Source: Alistipes sp. (GTDB lineage Bacteria > Bacteroidota > Bacteroidia > Bacteroidales > Rikenellaceae). Taken from it: 45,526 nucleotides of DNA. Position numbers and translations under genes: made by a program. The notes under the pieces were generated by a model. The model ran no database searches. It was not told the DNA's origin and saw only the letters and a program-made list of their open reading frames with translations. The stretch is from positions 1 to 45,526 of the forward strand of contig JAFTVW010000024.1 of NCBI GenBank assembly GCA_017465605.1, read 5' to 3'. Each line of letters opens with the position of its first letter. The first letter of the stretch is position 1. This document shows, one piece after another, positions 21,961 through 29,855 of the stretch.

Positions 21961-23958
21961 TTAAGAAGCTTCATTACTTGCAATTAGCTCTGCCTTCTTC
22001 GCATCGACATCTTCGATAATCTCCCAAGTGCCATCGTGAATATAAAGACCCACTTTGAGGTGCTTATCGACATCATACCCCAACGCTATAATATAATCAT
22101 ATGAGGTGTCTATGCCTGTATATCCTGCAATAAGGCTCGTCATTGCCTCTCGCCACGCTGCCTCTGCTACACTATTAAGCCCCTCCTCAGTAACCGACCG
22201 TATCTCGGCATTTGAATCAAAAGTTGCATAGTAGCTATTATCAAGCAACATTGTTTCGAGCTGCGCCCAACCAGTAGCCCCATCTGCTGCGCCTTGTGTA
22301 TAAAGACAGATAGGATTGTAATCCTTAAAATAACGTGCTACGGCAGGCATCTGTTGCATAGGGAATCTATAATTATGGCTTACCAATTCCTGATAATGGT
22401 CGCCGCACTCCTTGTGAATTATGTTTTCACTTTCAATCTCAGCGCGTGCAAGTTCGTGATAGGTCTTGAAATTTACATTGTAATCTACATATACTGGCTC
22501 CTGACCCAATGACTTACTATTTCTTACGCCAAATGATACAGCCTGGTCGGTAAGACAATTACTGTATGTTACCTGCGGAGGAGTATTGAAATCAGGATTT
22601 TTACCCCAATGTACATCGTGCAATACCCAATCGGTCTGATACCTCCACTCGATAGCATTATGATTCGGAGTATAGTAGAGAGGCATCTCCTTTTGGGGAG
22701 TCGTTACACTTGTTGAAGGAAGTGTAAAGCTAAAACCAAAACTACCCGACAAACTACCCGACAATCCCGAAGAACTCAACGAAGCTCCACCAATAACACC
22801 ACCATTGAACGACGTAGTTGCAGGGTTATGCGTAACGGTATAACTATCGGCCGTAGGAGTGGGGGCTGGCGCATAAATATCTGTATTATCGTAAAACGAG
22901 AAAGAGCTACCCTCGCCACCATCGATGCTTATATTTACGGTAGGGCCATAATAGTAACCACCTGAATATCGCCAGTTATAGGCAAGGTGCTCGTGAATAA
23001 GATAGTTAGCCAAGTGGGTGTTGGCGGCATTAAATTCCTGTGTTAAAACCAAGTCATAGATGTCAGAGTCTATCGTCTCACTATAACCTGCAATAGCATT
23101 GATACGCACCATAGCCTCTGTTGTGGACATAGGAGGTATCTCGTCCAAAGTACACCAATAATAGTCGTAACATAAACTGTGGCTTACCGTTATCGCGGTA
23201 TATATAGTACGTACCACTCGATTGCCCGCAAAGGGGTCATCTGCATCGCTACGAAACATCACACTTTGTGCCGTTTCAGATGACGTAATATTAGCATTAC
23301 ACCACTCACTCGCGCGCTCGGCAATACGCCCCACCTCATAGTCTGATGGGACATATGAAATATCGCTCTCTCTATCAGATGAATAAACATCAGCCTCCGC
23401 ACCCTCTTTATTTGAGGTTTTAACAATGGTTGAATGGTGCTTATGTTGTTTCGATATACGATTGTATATCATCTCATTACCATCTGCCTTTGTAATATAT
23501 ATATGAGCATTTGCAAAAGAGGCCGCAACGTCATCTGATAAAGCCTTGTATGTTTGTCCCGACATCGTAGCGCGAAGCTTTGCAATGAAATTCAAAGCAT
23601 TTATACCTGGATTGACAAATGCAAATGCTTTGTTTTTATACCACAAAGAAGAGACAATATCCATCTTTGCAGAATCACTGGTAATCTTCGCTACGTTGCT
23701 TTCGTCCAAAATAATTACCTCTGCATTTGCTGCAAGTTCTTGGCTGGTATTAACAAATCGTTTATAAAGATATGACATTAACTCATTTGAGTCTGACAAC
23801 ACAATCACCCGTCCATTGTATTTACTCGCCACAACATCTACAACAATTGCAGGCTTGTTGGGAACAGGTGTATCTGTTTCGAGAATGTTATCGTCCTCCT
23901 TCGAGCAACCTATCAAAAGGAATAAGGACAATAATAAATACAATATACTATTCTTCAT
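21961..23958 (-). CDS. Large lipoprotein with leukocidin/hemolysin-like region
   Basis: The 665-residue protein has a lipoprotein signal ending LLIGC (Cys18) and an acidic linker. Residues about 250-505 resemble the leukocidin/alpha-hemolysin fold. YTVTHNPATTSFNGG is followed by a Gly/Ser-rich amphipathic stretch (about 383-412: GGASLSSSGLSGSLSGSFGF) like a pore-forming stem. The closing segment VYVDYNVNFKTYHEL (489-503) matches the NYTVKYEVNWKTHEI-type end of alpha-hemolysin. The N-terminal part (35-245) is unlike any family I know. The C-terminal part (about 520-665) is also unassigned and contains WAQLETMLLDNSYYATFDSNAE. A lipid-anchored pore-former would be unusual, so this is pattern recognition only. 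It stands alone and is moderately AT-rich. Confidence 0.5.
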   Translation of the reverse strand: MKNSILYLLLSLFLLIGCSKEDDNILETDTPVPNKPAIVVDVVASKYNGRVIVLSDSNELMSYLYKRFVNTSQELAANAEVIILDESNVAKITSDSAKMDIVSSLWYKNKAFAFVNPGINALNFIAKLRATMSGQTYKALSDDVAASFANAHIYITKADGNEMIYNRISKQHKHHSTIVKTSNKEGAEADVYSSDRESDISYVPSDYEVGRIAERASEWCNANITSSETAQSVMFRSDADDPFAGNRVVRTIYTAITVSHSLCYDYYWCTLDEIPPMSTTEAMVRINAIAGYSETIDSDIYDLVLTQEFNAANTHLANYLIHEHLAYNWRYSGGYYYGPTVNISIDGGEGSSFSFYDNTDIYAPAPTPTADSYTVTHNPATTSFNGGVIGGASLSSSGLSGSLSGSFGFSFTLPSTSVTTPQKEMPLYYTPNHNAIEWRYQTDWVLHDVHWGKNPDFNTPPQVTYSNCLTDQAVSFGVRNSKSLGQEPVYVDYNVNFKTYHELARAEIESENIIHKECGDHYQELVSHNYRFPMQQMPAVARYFKDYNPICLYTQGAADGATGWAQLETMLLDNSYYATFDSNAEIRSVTEEGLNSVAEAAWREAMTSLIAGYTGIDTSYDYIIALGYDVDKHLKVGLYIHDGTWEIIEDVDAKKAELIASNEAS

Positions 23959-24118
23959 AATAGGTAATAAATAGGGCCTAAAATAAATTTAACCGCAAAC
24001 AACCTAAGCCCAATTATCGCTATTCACGGTATTACAACAGCACTCTCTATCAAGGTTAAGCTCTAAAACAGTAACAGAAATGAGTACTACTACCGTTTAA
24101 TATTTCACACCTCTACCA

Positions 24119-24772
24119 TTATAGCTTCTCGCCAAATGCAAGGTCTCCCGCATCGCCAATACCCGGCACAATATAAGCACGCGAGGTAAGCTCCTCATCA
24201 ACTGCTCCAACCCACAAGGTTGTACTTTTCGAGGGGAGATGCTTCATAGCATAGTCCACACCCTGCTCGCTCGCCACAACCGAAGCAATGTGGGTGTGTG
24301 ATGGTTTTCCGCACTTCTCTAACAACGCCTCATAGGTTAGGCAGAGCGATTGTCCAGTAGCCAACATCGGGTCAACCAACAACAACACTTTACCCTCCAA
24401 ATCGCAGCTCGACACATACTCCACCTTAACCTTGAAAGTACCATCTTTCGAGTTTTTACGATAAGCCGCGACAAAGGCACTCTGCGCATTATCAAAGTAG
24501 TTCAAGAAGCCCTGATGCAAGGGCAAACCCGCACGCAACACAGTTGCAATCACAATCTTATCGCTCACAAGCGACATCTGCGACTCACCAAGCGGGGTCT
24601 CAACCACACAAGTCGTATAACTAAGAGCTTTTGATATCTCATAGCTCATAATCTCGCCAATACGCTCCATATTACGACGAAAGCGCATCGAGTCTGTCTG
24701 CACCGATTTGTCACGCACCTGCGCCAAAAAGGTGTTAAAGATAGAATTCTGCTGACCTAAAATGTGAATCAT
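24119..24772 (-). CDS. upp: Uracil phosphoribosyltransferase
   Basis: ATG 24772 gives 217 residues beginning MIHILGQQNSIFN; a longer reading would run inside hflX and is rejected. The protein shows IATVLRAGLPLHQGF, the PRPP loop LLVDPMLATGQS and the uracil-site end SRAYIVPGIGDAGDLAFGE, all characteristic of Upp. It makes UMP from uracil and PRPP in pyrimidine salvage. It lies 19 bases downstream of hflX and is probably co-transcribed. No terminator was recognised after it. Confidence 0.93.
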   Translation of the reverse strand: MIHILGQQNSIFNTFLAQVRDKSVQTDSMRFRRNMERIGEIMSYEISKALSYTTCVVETPLGESQMSLVSDKIVIATVLRAGLPLHQGFLNYFDNAQSAFVAAYRKNSKDGTFKVKVEYVSSCDLEGKVLLLVDPMLATGQSLCLTYEALLEKCGKPSHTHIASVVASEQGVDYAMKHLPSKSTTLWVGAVDEELTSRAYIVPGIGDAGDLAFGEKL

Positions 24773-24791
24773 AGCTCTAACGAATTGAAGG

Positions 24792-26012
24792 TTAATACAA
24801 AAAGTTATTGAACGGATAGCGGCCTGCGTGAATCTCGCGTACCATACCATAAAGGTCCGTACGCAATTTATCAATATTGATTCGCTCGGCAGCCGAAATA
24901 AATATGCAAGGGGTATTGGCTTTGGCAATCCAACTCTTCTTCAAATCCTCCAACGACATATTACGACGTGTGGCAGGGGTCAAGTCGTCCTCCTCCTTTT
25001 TAATATATGTATAGGCATCAATCTTGTTGAACACCAAATATACGGGTTTATCACCCGCCCCAATATCCTGCAAAGTCTGCTTCACAACTGCAATCTGCTC
25101 CTCAAAACCGGGGTGCGATATATCGACAACGTGTACCAATAAATCGGCCTCACGCACCTCGTCAAGCGTAGATTTGAACGACTCGATAAGCTCCGTAGGC
25201 AACTTGCGGATAAATCCTACCGTATCTGACAACAAGAACGGGAGGTTATCAAAGACCACCTTGCGTACCGTAGTATCAAGCGTAGCAAAGAGTTTATTCT
25301 CGGCAAACACCTCGCTCTTCGATACAAGGTTCATCAACGTTGACTTTCCCACATTGGTATATCCCACCAAAGCCACTCGCACCATCGAGCCTCGATTAGA
25401 GCGTTGAACGGCCATCTGGCGGTCAATCTTCGCAAGCTCCTCTTTGAGTTTCGAGATTCGGTTACGCACAATACGACGGTCGGTCTCAATCTCACGCTCA
25501 CCCGCTCCGCCACGAGTACCCGTTCCACCACGCTGACGCTCCAAGTGGGTCCACATACCAGCCAAACGGGGCAACATATACTCATACTGCGCCAATTGCA
25601 CCTGTGTCTTAGCATAGGCTGTGCGAGCGCGCGACATAAATATATCCAAAATCAAACGTGTACGGTCAAGCAGACGGCAAGGCATCACCTTCTCGATATT
25701 GCGAGTCTGCGACGGTGAAAGCTCATCGTCAAAAATCACAACATCAATCTCATTCTCAGCACAATATGCGGCAATCTCGTCCAACTTACCCGGTCCCACA
25801 TATATTCGCGATGAGGGTTGTGGCAAACGCTGCGTAAAGCGGCGCACAGTCACAATATCAGCCGTCTCGGCCAAAAACTCCAACTCGGCCAAAAACTCTT
25901 CTGCCTGCTCAACACTCTGGCCATCGCGTATAACAGCCACCACAACGGCGCGTTCACGCAAATCCTGCTCTTCGGCCTGTTTTGTTTGATTCTCGCTATT
26001 CGGTTTTACCAT
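24792..26012 (-). CDS. hflX: Ribosome-associated GTPase HflX
   Basis: The 406-residue GTPase has the HflX N-terminal domain (about 20-200), including IYVGPGKLDEI, FDDELSPSQTRNIE and the RGGTGTRGGAGE linker. The G domain follows: G1 GYTNVGKST (217-225), G2 TLDTTVRKV, G3 DTVGFI and G4 NKID. HflX splits stalled 70S ribosomes in other bacteria. The gene starts only about 12 bases after the T tract of the tonB terminator, so its leader is essentially that terminator. Confidence 0.96.
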   Translation of the reverse strand: MVKPNSENQTKQAEEQDLRERAVVVAVIRDGQSVEQAEEFLAELEFLAETADIVTVRRFTQRLPQPSSRIYVGPGKLDEIAAYCAENEIDVVIFDDELSPSQTRNIEKVMPCRLLDRTRLILDIFMSRARTAYAKTQVQLAQYEYMLPRLAGMWTHLERQRGGTGTRGGAGEREIETDRRIVRNRISKLKEELAKIDRQMAVQRSNRGSMVRVALVGYTNVGKSTLMNLVSKSEVFAENKLFATLDTTVRKVVFDNLPFLLSDTVGFIRKLPTELIESFKSTLDEVREADLLVHVVDISHPGFEEQIAVVKQTLQDIGAGDKPVYLVFNKIDAYTYIKKEEDDLTPATRRNMSLEDLKKSWIAKANTPCIFISAAERINIDKLRTDLYGMVREIHAGRYPFNNFLY

Positions 26013-26023
26013 TACTTATGGGT

Positions 26024-26069
26024 AAAAAAAAAGTATCCCGCTAATTATTGCAAAAAGCGGGACACTTTT
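26024..26069 (-). terminator. Terminator/attenuator-like hairpin between tonB-family gene and hflX
   Basis: On the minus strand AAAAGTGTCCCGCT pairs with AGCGGGATACTTTT with one mismatch, followed by a long T run. It ends just before the hflX start codon. Confidence 0.85.
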
Positions 26070-26080
26070 ATTTATTAGTA

Positions 26081-26767
26081 TTAGTTTCTCAACTGGAAGT
26101 TTACGGGCAACTGGTAGCGCACGCGAACTGGCTGGTTACGCTGTGTACCAGGAGACCACTTCGGAGAGCTGCTCACTACACGGATAGCCTCCTCAGAGAG
26201 AGACTTATCAGGAGACTGCATCACCTGAATACCTGTAAGTGAACCGTCCTTCTCGATAACGAATGACAAAGTCACACGACCTGAGATACCGTTCTCCTGA
26301 GCAATCTTAGGATACTTCAACTTACCCTGTACCCAGTTACGGAATTTGTTAAGGTCACCGCCCTGGAATGAAGGCATCTTCTCGGCTTTGAGCAATGGAG
26401 CGTCCTCTTCGATCTCCTCCTCTTCTACCTCCATAACCTTTGTGGTAATCTCCAAGCCTGCCTCAAACTCCTCGAAAGAGAAATCGGTAGTTACCTTGGT
26501 GTCGTTTGTAACGATATCGAGGATATCATTATAAACCTTAATCTCGATCTTCTTGGGAGGCTCGGGTGGCTTCTGCTCGTTACGAGTAATCTCGGTAATC
26601 TCCTCCTCAACGGGACCATAGTTCATTTCGACTTGCTCAATACGATACTCCTTCGGTGCATAGAGGAATGCAGCGATTACGATAAGTAACGAAATAATCA
26701 AGCCAATCTCAAGGAACAGACCTTTTTTATTTTGAAGGTCTACCTTTGGTGATTTTTTAATTTCCAT
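26081..26767 (-). CDS. TonB-family energy-transducing protein
   Basis: The 228-residue protein has a short cytoplasmic start, one transmembrane helix (about 17-37), a Pro/Glu/Lys-rich periplasmic linker (KPPEPPKKIEIKV) and a C-terminal TonB domain (about 135-228). The domain shows the SFQGGDLNKFRNWVQGKLKYP, SGRVTLSFVIEKDGSL and EEAIRVVSSSPKWSPG motifs. It would link the ExbB/D proton motor to outer-membrane receptors. No ExbB/D or receptor gene is in the window. A weak TATATTTG box lies at 26947-26954 on the minus strand, which would leave a leader of about 180 bases. Confidence 0.93.
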   Translation of the reverse strand: MEIKKSPKVDLQNKKGLFLEIGLIISLLIVIAAFLYAPKEYRIEQVEMNYGPVEEEITEITRNEQKPPEPPKKIEIKVYNDILDIVTNDTKVTTDFSFEEFEAGLEITTKVMEVEEEEIEEDAPLLKAEKMPSFQGGDLNKFRNWVQGKLKYPKIAQENGISGRVTLSFVIEKDGSLTGIQVMQSPDKSLSEEAIRVVSSSPKWSPGTQRNQPVRVRYQLPVNFQLRN

Positions 26768-27008
26768 ACTTCAGTTTATCAATTTAAATTTTATAGTTTC
26801 TCGGTTGATGCGACAGCCAACACCATCGCCTCTTTATTCAACGGCAACGACCAAAACCCCGTAACACTCTAAGTTACAGAGCAATCACCCCATTGCAGCA
26901 CTTTGTGCGACCCAATCCCATAGGGATATATCCGCAGTTCTTTTGGCAAATATAATCATAAAATTCCAAAAAATAACGCTCCGCGAAGAAAAATCTGCAT
27001 TTTTTTTT

Positions 27009-27016
27009 TACTTTTG
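27009..27016 (+). promoter_or_regulatory. rlmN: Putative rlmN promoter
   Basis: TACTTTTG matches TAnnTTTG, 22 bases before the ATG at 27039. Because it lies inside the longer reading that begins at 26943, it supports the downstream start. Confidence 0.55.
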
Positions 27017-27038
27017 TTGTCGAAGTAAAAAATCTCCT

Positions 27039-28091
27039 ATGTCAGAAACTACCAAAAAGAGCCTATATGGAATGACTCTCGCTGAGCTTCAACAACTCTG
27101 CGACGAGATTCGTTTGCCACGTTTTACAGCCAAGCAGATTGCCCGATGGCTTTATGTTGCTCGTATCACCGACATATCGCAAATGACAAATCTCTCGCTT
27201 GCGGCACGCGAACTCCTCTCTCAGAACTACACCGCCAGCCACATCGAGCCAATCAAGGTCAGCACATCGGTTGATGGCACGAAAAAATACCTCTTTCCAA
27301 CCCTGCAAGGCCAATACATCGAGTCGGCATATATTCCCGATGGCGATAGAGCTACGCTATGCGTTTCGTCGCAAGCAGGATGTCGTATGGGGTGTAAATT
27401 CTGCGCTACGGCCCGACAAGGTTTGCAACACTCACTCTCGGCTGCCGAGATAATAAACCAGATACTCTCTATTCCCGAAAGCGAGAAGCTCACCAATTTG
27501 GTATTTATGGGTATGGGAGAGCCGCTCGACAATATGGATAATGTATTGGCAGCCATAGAGATAATCACCTCGTCGTGGGGTATGGCTTGGTCGCCCACAC
27601 GCATCACTCTCTCCACCGCAGGTGTAGCCCCGAATTTGGCTCGTCTGCTCGACTCCACAAAGGTACATTTGGCCGTCAGCCTGCACAATCCCTTCCACGA
27701 GGAGCGCGCCGAAATTATGCCTATCGAAAAGGCCTACCCGATAAAGGAAGTATGCGACATTTTGCGTCGCTACGACTTCACAGGTCAGCGTCGTGTATCA
27801 TTTGAATATATCGTAATGGAGGGACTCAACGACTCGCCAGCTCACATAAAAGAGCTATGCCGACTACTCAACGGAATAAAGTGCCGAATGAATCTTATAC
27901 GATTCCACAAGATTCCCGATTCGCCCTACTTCTCGCCCTCAAACGAGCGAATGATTGCCTTCCGAGATACCCTCACTGCAAAAGGTATTCAGACCACCAT
28001 ACGAGCCTCTCGTGGCGAGGATATTCAGGCGGCTTGCGGCTTGCTCTCAACAATCGAAAAGAACGCAAACATCAAGAATATAAGACATTAA
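27039..28091 (+). CDS. rlmN: Dual-specificity 23S rRNA/tRNA adenine-C2 methyltransferase
   Basis: The 350-residue radical-SAM enzyme starts at ATG 27039. It carries the CxxxCxxC cluster ligands C115, C119 and C122 (GCRMGCKFCATARQG). Further RlmN motifs follow: LVFMGMGEPLDN, RITLSTAGVAPN, the Cys-containing end GEDIQAACGLL, and IVMEGLND. It methylates A2503 of 23S rRNA and A37 of some tRNAs in characterised members, using a second Cys pair for the methyl carrier. It starts a run with rsmG 28 bases downstream, so a translation-related operon is likely. Confidence 0.96.
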   Translation: MSETTKKSLYGMTLAELQQLCDEIRLPRFTAKQIARWLYVARITDISQMTNLSLAARELLSQNYTASHIEPIKVSTSVDGTKKYLFPTLQGQYIESAYIPDGDRATLCVSSQAGCRMGCKFCATARQGLQHSLSAAEIINQILSIPESEKLTNLVFMGMGEPLDNMDNVLAAIEIITSSWGMAWSPTRITLSTAGVAPNLARLLDSTKVHLAVSLHNPFHEERAEIMPIEKAYPIKEVCDILRRYDFTGQRRVSFEYIVMEGLNDSPAHIKELCRLLNGIKCRMNLIRFHKIPDSPYFSPSNERMIAFRDTLTAKGIQTTIRASRGEDIQAACGLLSTIEKNANIKNIRH

Positions 28092-28119
28092 CAACCAAGC
28101 TTTTACACACCCCGAAAAA

Positions 28120-28743
28120 ATGATAAGCATCATCGAAAAATACTTTCCCGATTTAAGCGAGCAACAGAAGCAGCAATACCGCGCTCTATACGATCTCTAT
28201 GCCGATTGGAACTCAAAGATAAATGTCGTTTCGCGCAAGGATTTCGACCAGCTATACCTGCGCCACGTTCTTCACTCGTTGGCCATTGCCAAAGTGTGCA
28301 AGTTCGAGGCAGGAGCAAGGATTCTGGACGTAGGTTGCGGAGGGGGATTTCCGAGCGTTCCGCTTGCCATTATGTTCCCCGATGCAAAGTTTGTTTCGGC
28401 CGATTCTATTGGCAAAAAAATCACAGTTGTAAAGGGAGTATGCGAGGGCGCTGGTATCACCAACATTGATGCCCGCAATGTGCGCGTGGAGCAAATCAAC
28501 GAGCAATTCGACTATGTGATTTCGCGAGCCGTTACCGAGATGCCAACCTTTGTTAAATGGATTTGGGGCAAGATTGAACGAGGCCAGCGAGGCACACTCC
28601 CCAACGGCATATTATATCTGAAAGGAGGTGATTTGAGCGAGGAACTTGCCGCTACCCGAATGAAGTGGCAACAATACAATATCTCCGACCACTTCGAGGA
28701 GGAGTTTTTCGAAACCAAAAAGGTGGTTTACACCGCAAAATAG
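28120..28743 (+). CDS. rsmG: 16S rRNA (guanine-N7) methyltransferase
   Basis: The 207-residue protein has the RsmG features WNSKINVVSRKDFDQLYLRH near residue 30, the SAM-binding ILDVGCGGGFPSVPLAI (about 68-84), and FDYVISRAVTEMPTFV. It methylates G527 of 16S rRNA in known members. It follows rlmN by 28 bases and precedes the next gene by 3, so the three are probably one transcript. Confidence 0.95.
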   Translation: MISIIEKYFPDLSEQQKQQYRALYDLYADWNSKINVVSRKDFDQLYLRHVLHSLAIAKVCKFEAGARILDVGCGGGFPSVPLAIMFPDAKFVSADSIGKKITVVKGVCEGAGITNIDARNVRVEQINEQFDYVISRAVTEMPTFVKWIWGKIERGQRGTLPNGILYLKGGDLSEELAATRMKWQQYNISDHFEEEFFETKKVVYTAK

Positions 28744-28746
28744 ATT

Positions 28747-29574
28747 ATGCACAAACTCAGACTAACCTTCACGACCATCTTAACTATAATGCTATGCATC
28801 AACGCCATAGCACAACCCCGCATTGAGCAGGGGAAAACCCAGACGTGGTATGGCAGAGTTAATCGCTGGACTCTCTCAAAGCAGACGCTAAAAGATGAAT
28901 TAAATCTAATGCAAGAGTGCGGCGTAAGCGGTTATATGATTGAAATGGCCAGCTGGGGACGTTACTCCGATTGCGAGCTGTGGAGCGAGGAGTGGATTAA
29001 GCAAATCGAAGAGAGTTATCGCTATCTTGTAAAGGAGTGCCGCCGACGTAAGTTGTGGCTCTTCGTCTCGGTTGTCAACGACAATATGGGCAAGGGTAAA
29101 TATGGCGACAAAGGCCCAAAATTAGAAGCCGTTTACAATTCTGCCCTGCAACTTATCAAGATTATAAAAAAGTATGGCCATAAAGGAGTTATCATACAAC
29201 CCGTTGCCGAAACACAAACATCGGCAGGCCAACGTTTCGAGCAGGATTGCCTACGAGAATTAAAGGATTTTTTGCTCGTCTATAACGGCAACGGTGGCCA
29301 CCCCAGCCACACCCCCGATGGCTATCATTTCAGAGCCACCCACCCGTCACACATTGTATCGAGTGTGGACAACGACGCGTTGGTTATCTCCGACCACGGA
29401 ATTATAATAAGAGAGTTATCCGTTGACGGAGGTTTGGAATCGAAGGGCGACCCCGAGAAGATTCAAATGTGGGTAAATCGTCTTCAAAAACAAGGCATTG
29501 CAGTTGTCGGATACTACGCCTTCAAATATGCGGATTTCGACCCTGAGGCAATTCGTGCTTTGGGCAAAAAATAG
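28747..29574 (+). CDS. Secreted protein of unknown function, TIM-barrel-like
   Basis: The 275-residue protein has a signal peptide (1-22, ending INAIAQ). I do not recognise the family. The alternation VSGYMIEMASWG, LWLFVSVVNDNMG, HKGVIIQPVAETQT, ALVISDHG and GIAVVGYYAFKYADFD resembles the strand-end pattern of a (beta/alpha)8 barrel of a glycoside hydrolase or related protein. Glu/Asp residues at strand ends could be catalytic. It lies 3 bases after rsmG, an odd companion for an rRNA methyltransferase. A long perfect hairpin follows. Confidence 0.6.
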   Translation: MHKLRLTFTTILTIMLCINAIAQPRIEQGKTQTWYGRVNRWTLSKQTLKDELNLMQECGVSGYMIEMASWGRYSDCELWSEEWIKQIEESYRYLVKECRRRKLWLFVSVVNDNMGKGKYGDKGPKLEAVYNSALQLIKIIKKYGHKGVIIQPVAETQTSAGQRFEQDCLRELKDFLLVYNGNGGHPSHTPDGYHFRATHPSHIVSSVDNDALVISDHGIIIRELSVDGGLESKGDPEKIQMWVNRLQKQGIAVVGYYAFKYADFDPEAIRALGKK

Positions 29575-29598
29575 CTTCCTCAGAGAGTGAGAATGAGT

Positions 29599-29643
29599 GG
29601 AGTGACCCCAAAAGTTTTTTGTCCAAACTTTTGGGGTCACTCC
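29599..29643 (+). terminator. Long perfect hairpin after the rlmN-rsmG cluster
   Basis: A 19-bp perfect stem (29599-29617 with 29625-29643; GGAGTGACCCC arm) has a 7-base loop. Only ATTTCC follows, so the T tract is weak; it may stop transcription or protect the 3' end. Confidence 0.6.
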
Positions 29644-29827
29644 ATTTCCAACAAAGTCAACACAAAAAAAATTAACAAGCTATTCTTCATAAAAAGAATC
29701 AAAAACACAATAAATTACATTTCGCGCAGTTGAATTAAAAAATATATCCGCAGCTATTTTTTCGACAAAATCACATTTCCGCCATTAAATAATCATTTTA
29801 GGGTATCGCATTTCCGAATAAAATACC

Positions 29828-29835
29828 TATCTTTA
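29828..29835 (+). promoter_or_regulatory. Putative promoter for the nucleoside kinase gene
   Basis: TATCTTTA is one base off TAnnTTTG, 20 bases before the ATG at 29856. The rest of the 29644-29827 gap is AT-rich with nothing else recognised. Confidence 0.4.
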
Positions 29836-29855
29836 CACACCTAATATATGTAGCT

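Noticed and set aside
24773-24928. Longer N-terminus for uracil phosphoribosyltransferase
   Set aside because: The extension lies inside hflX in another frame and has no Upp homology; the ATG at 24772 gives the standard length.
26943-27038. Upstream start for rlmN
   Set aside because: The extra 32 residues span a -7 promoter box and look non-coding; RlmN homology begins after MSETTK.
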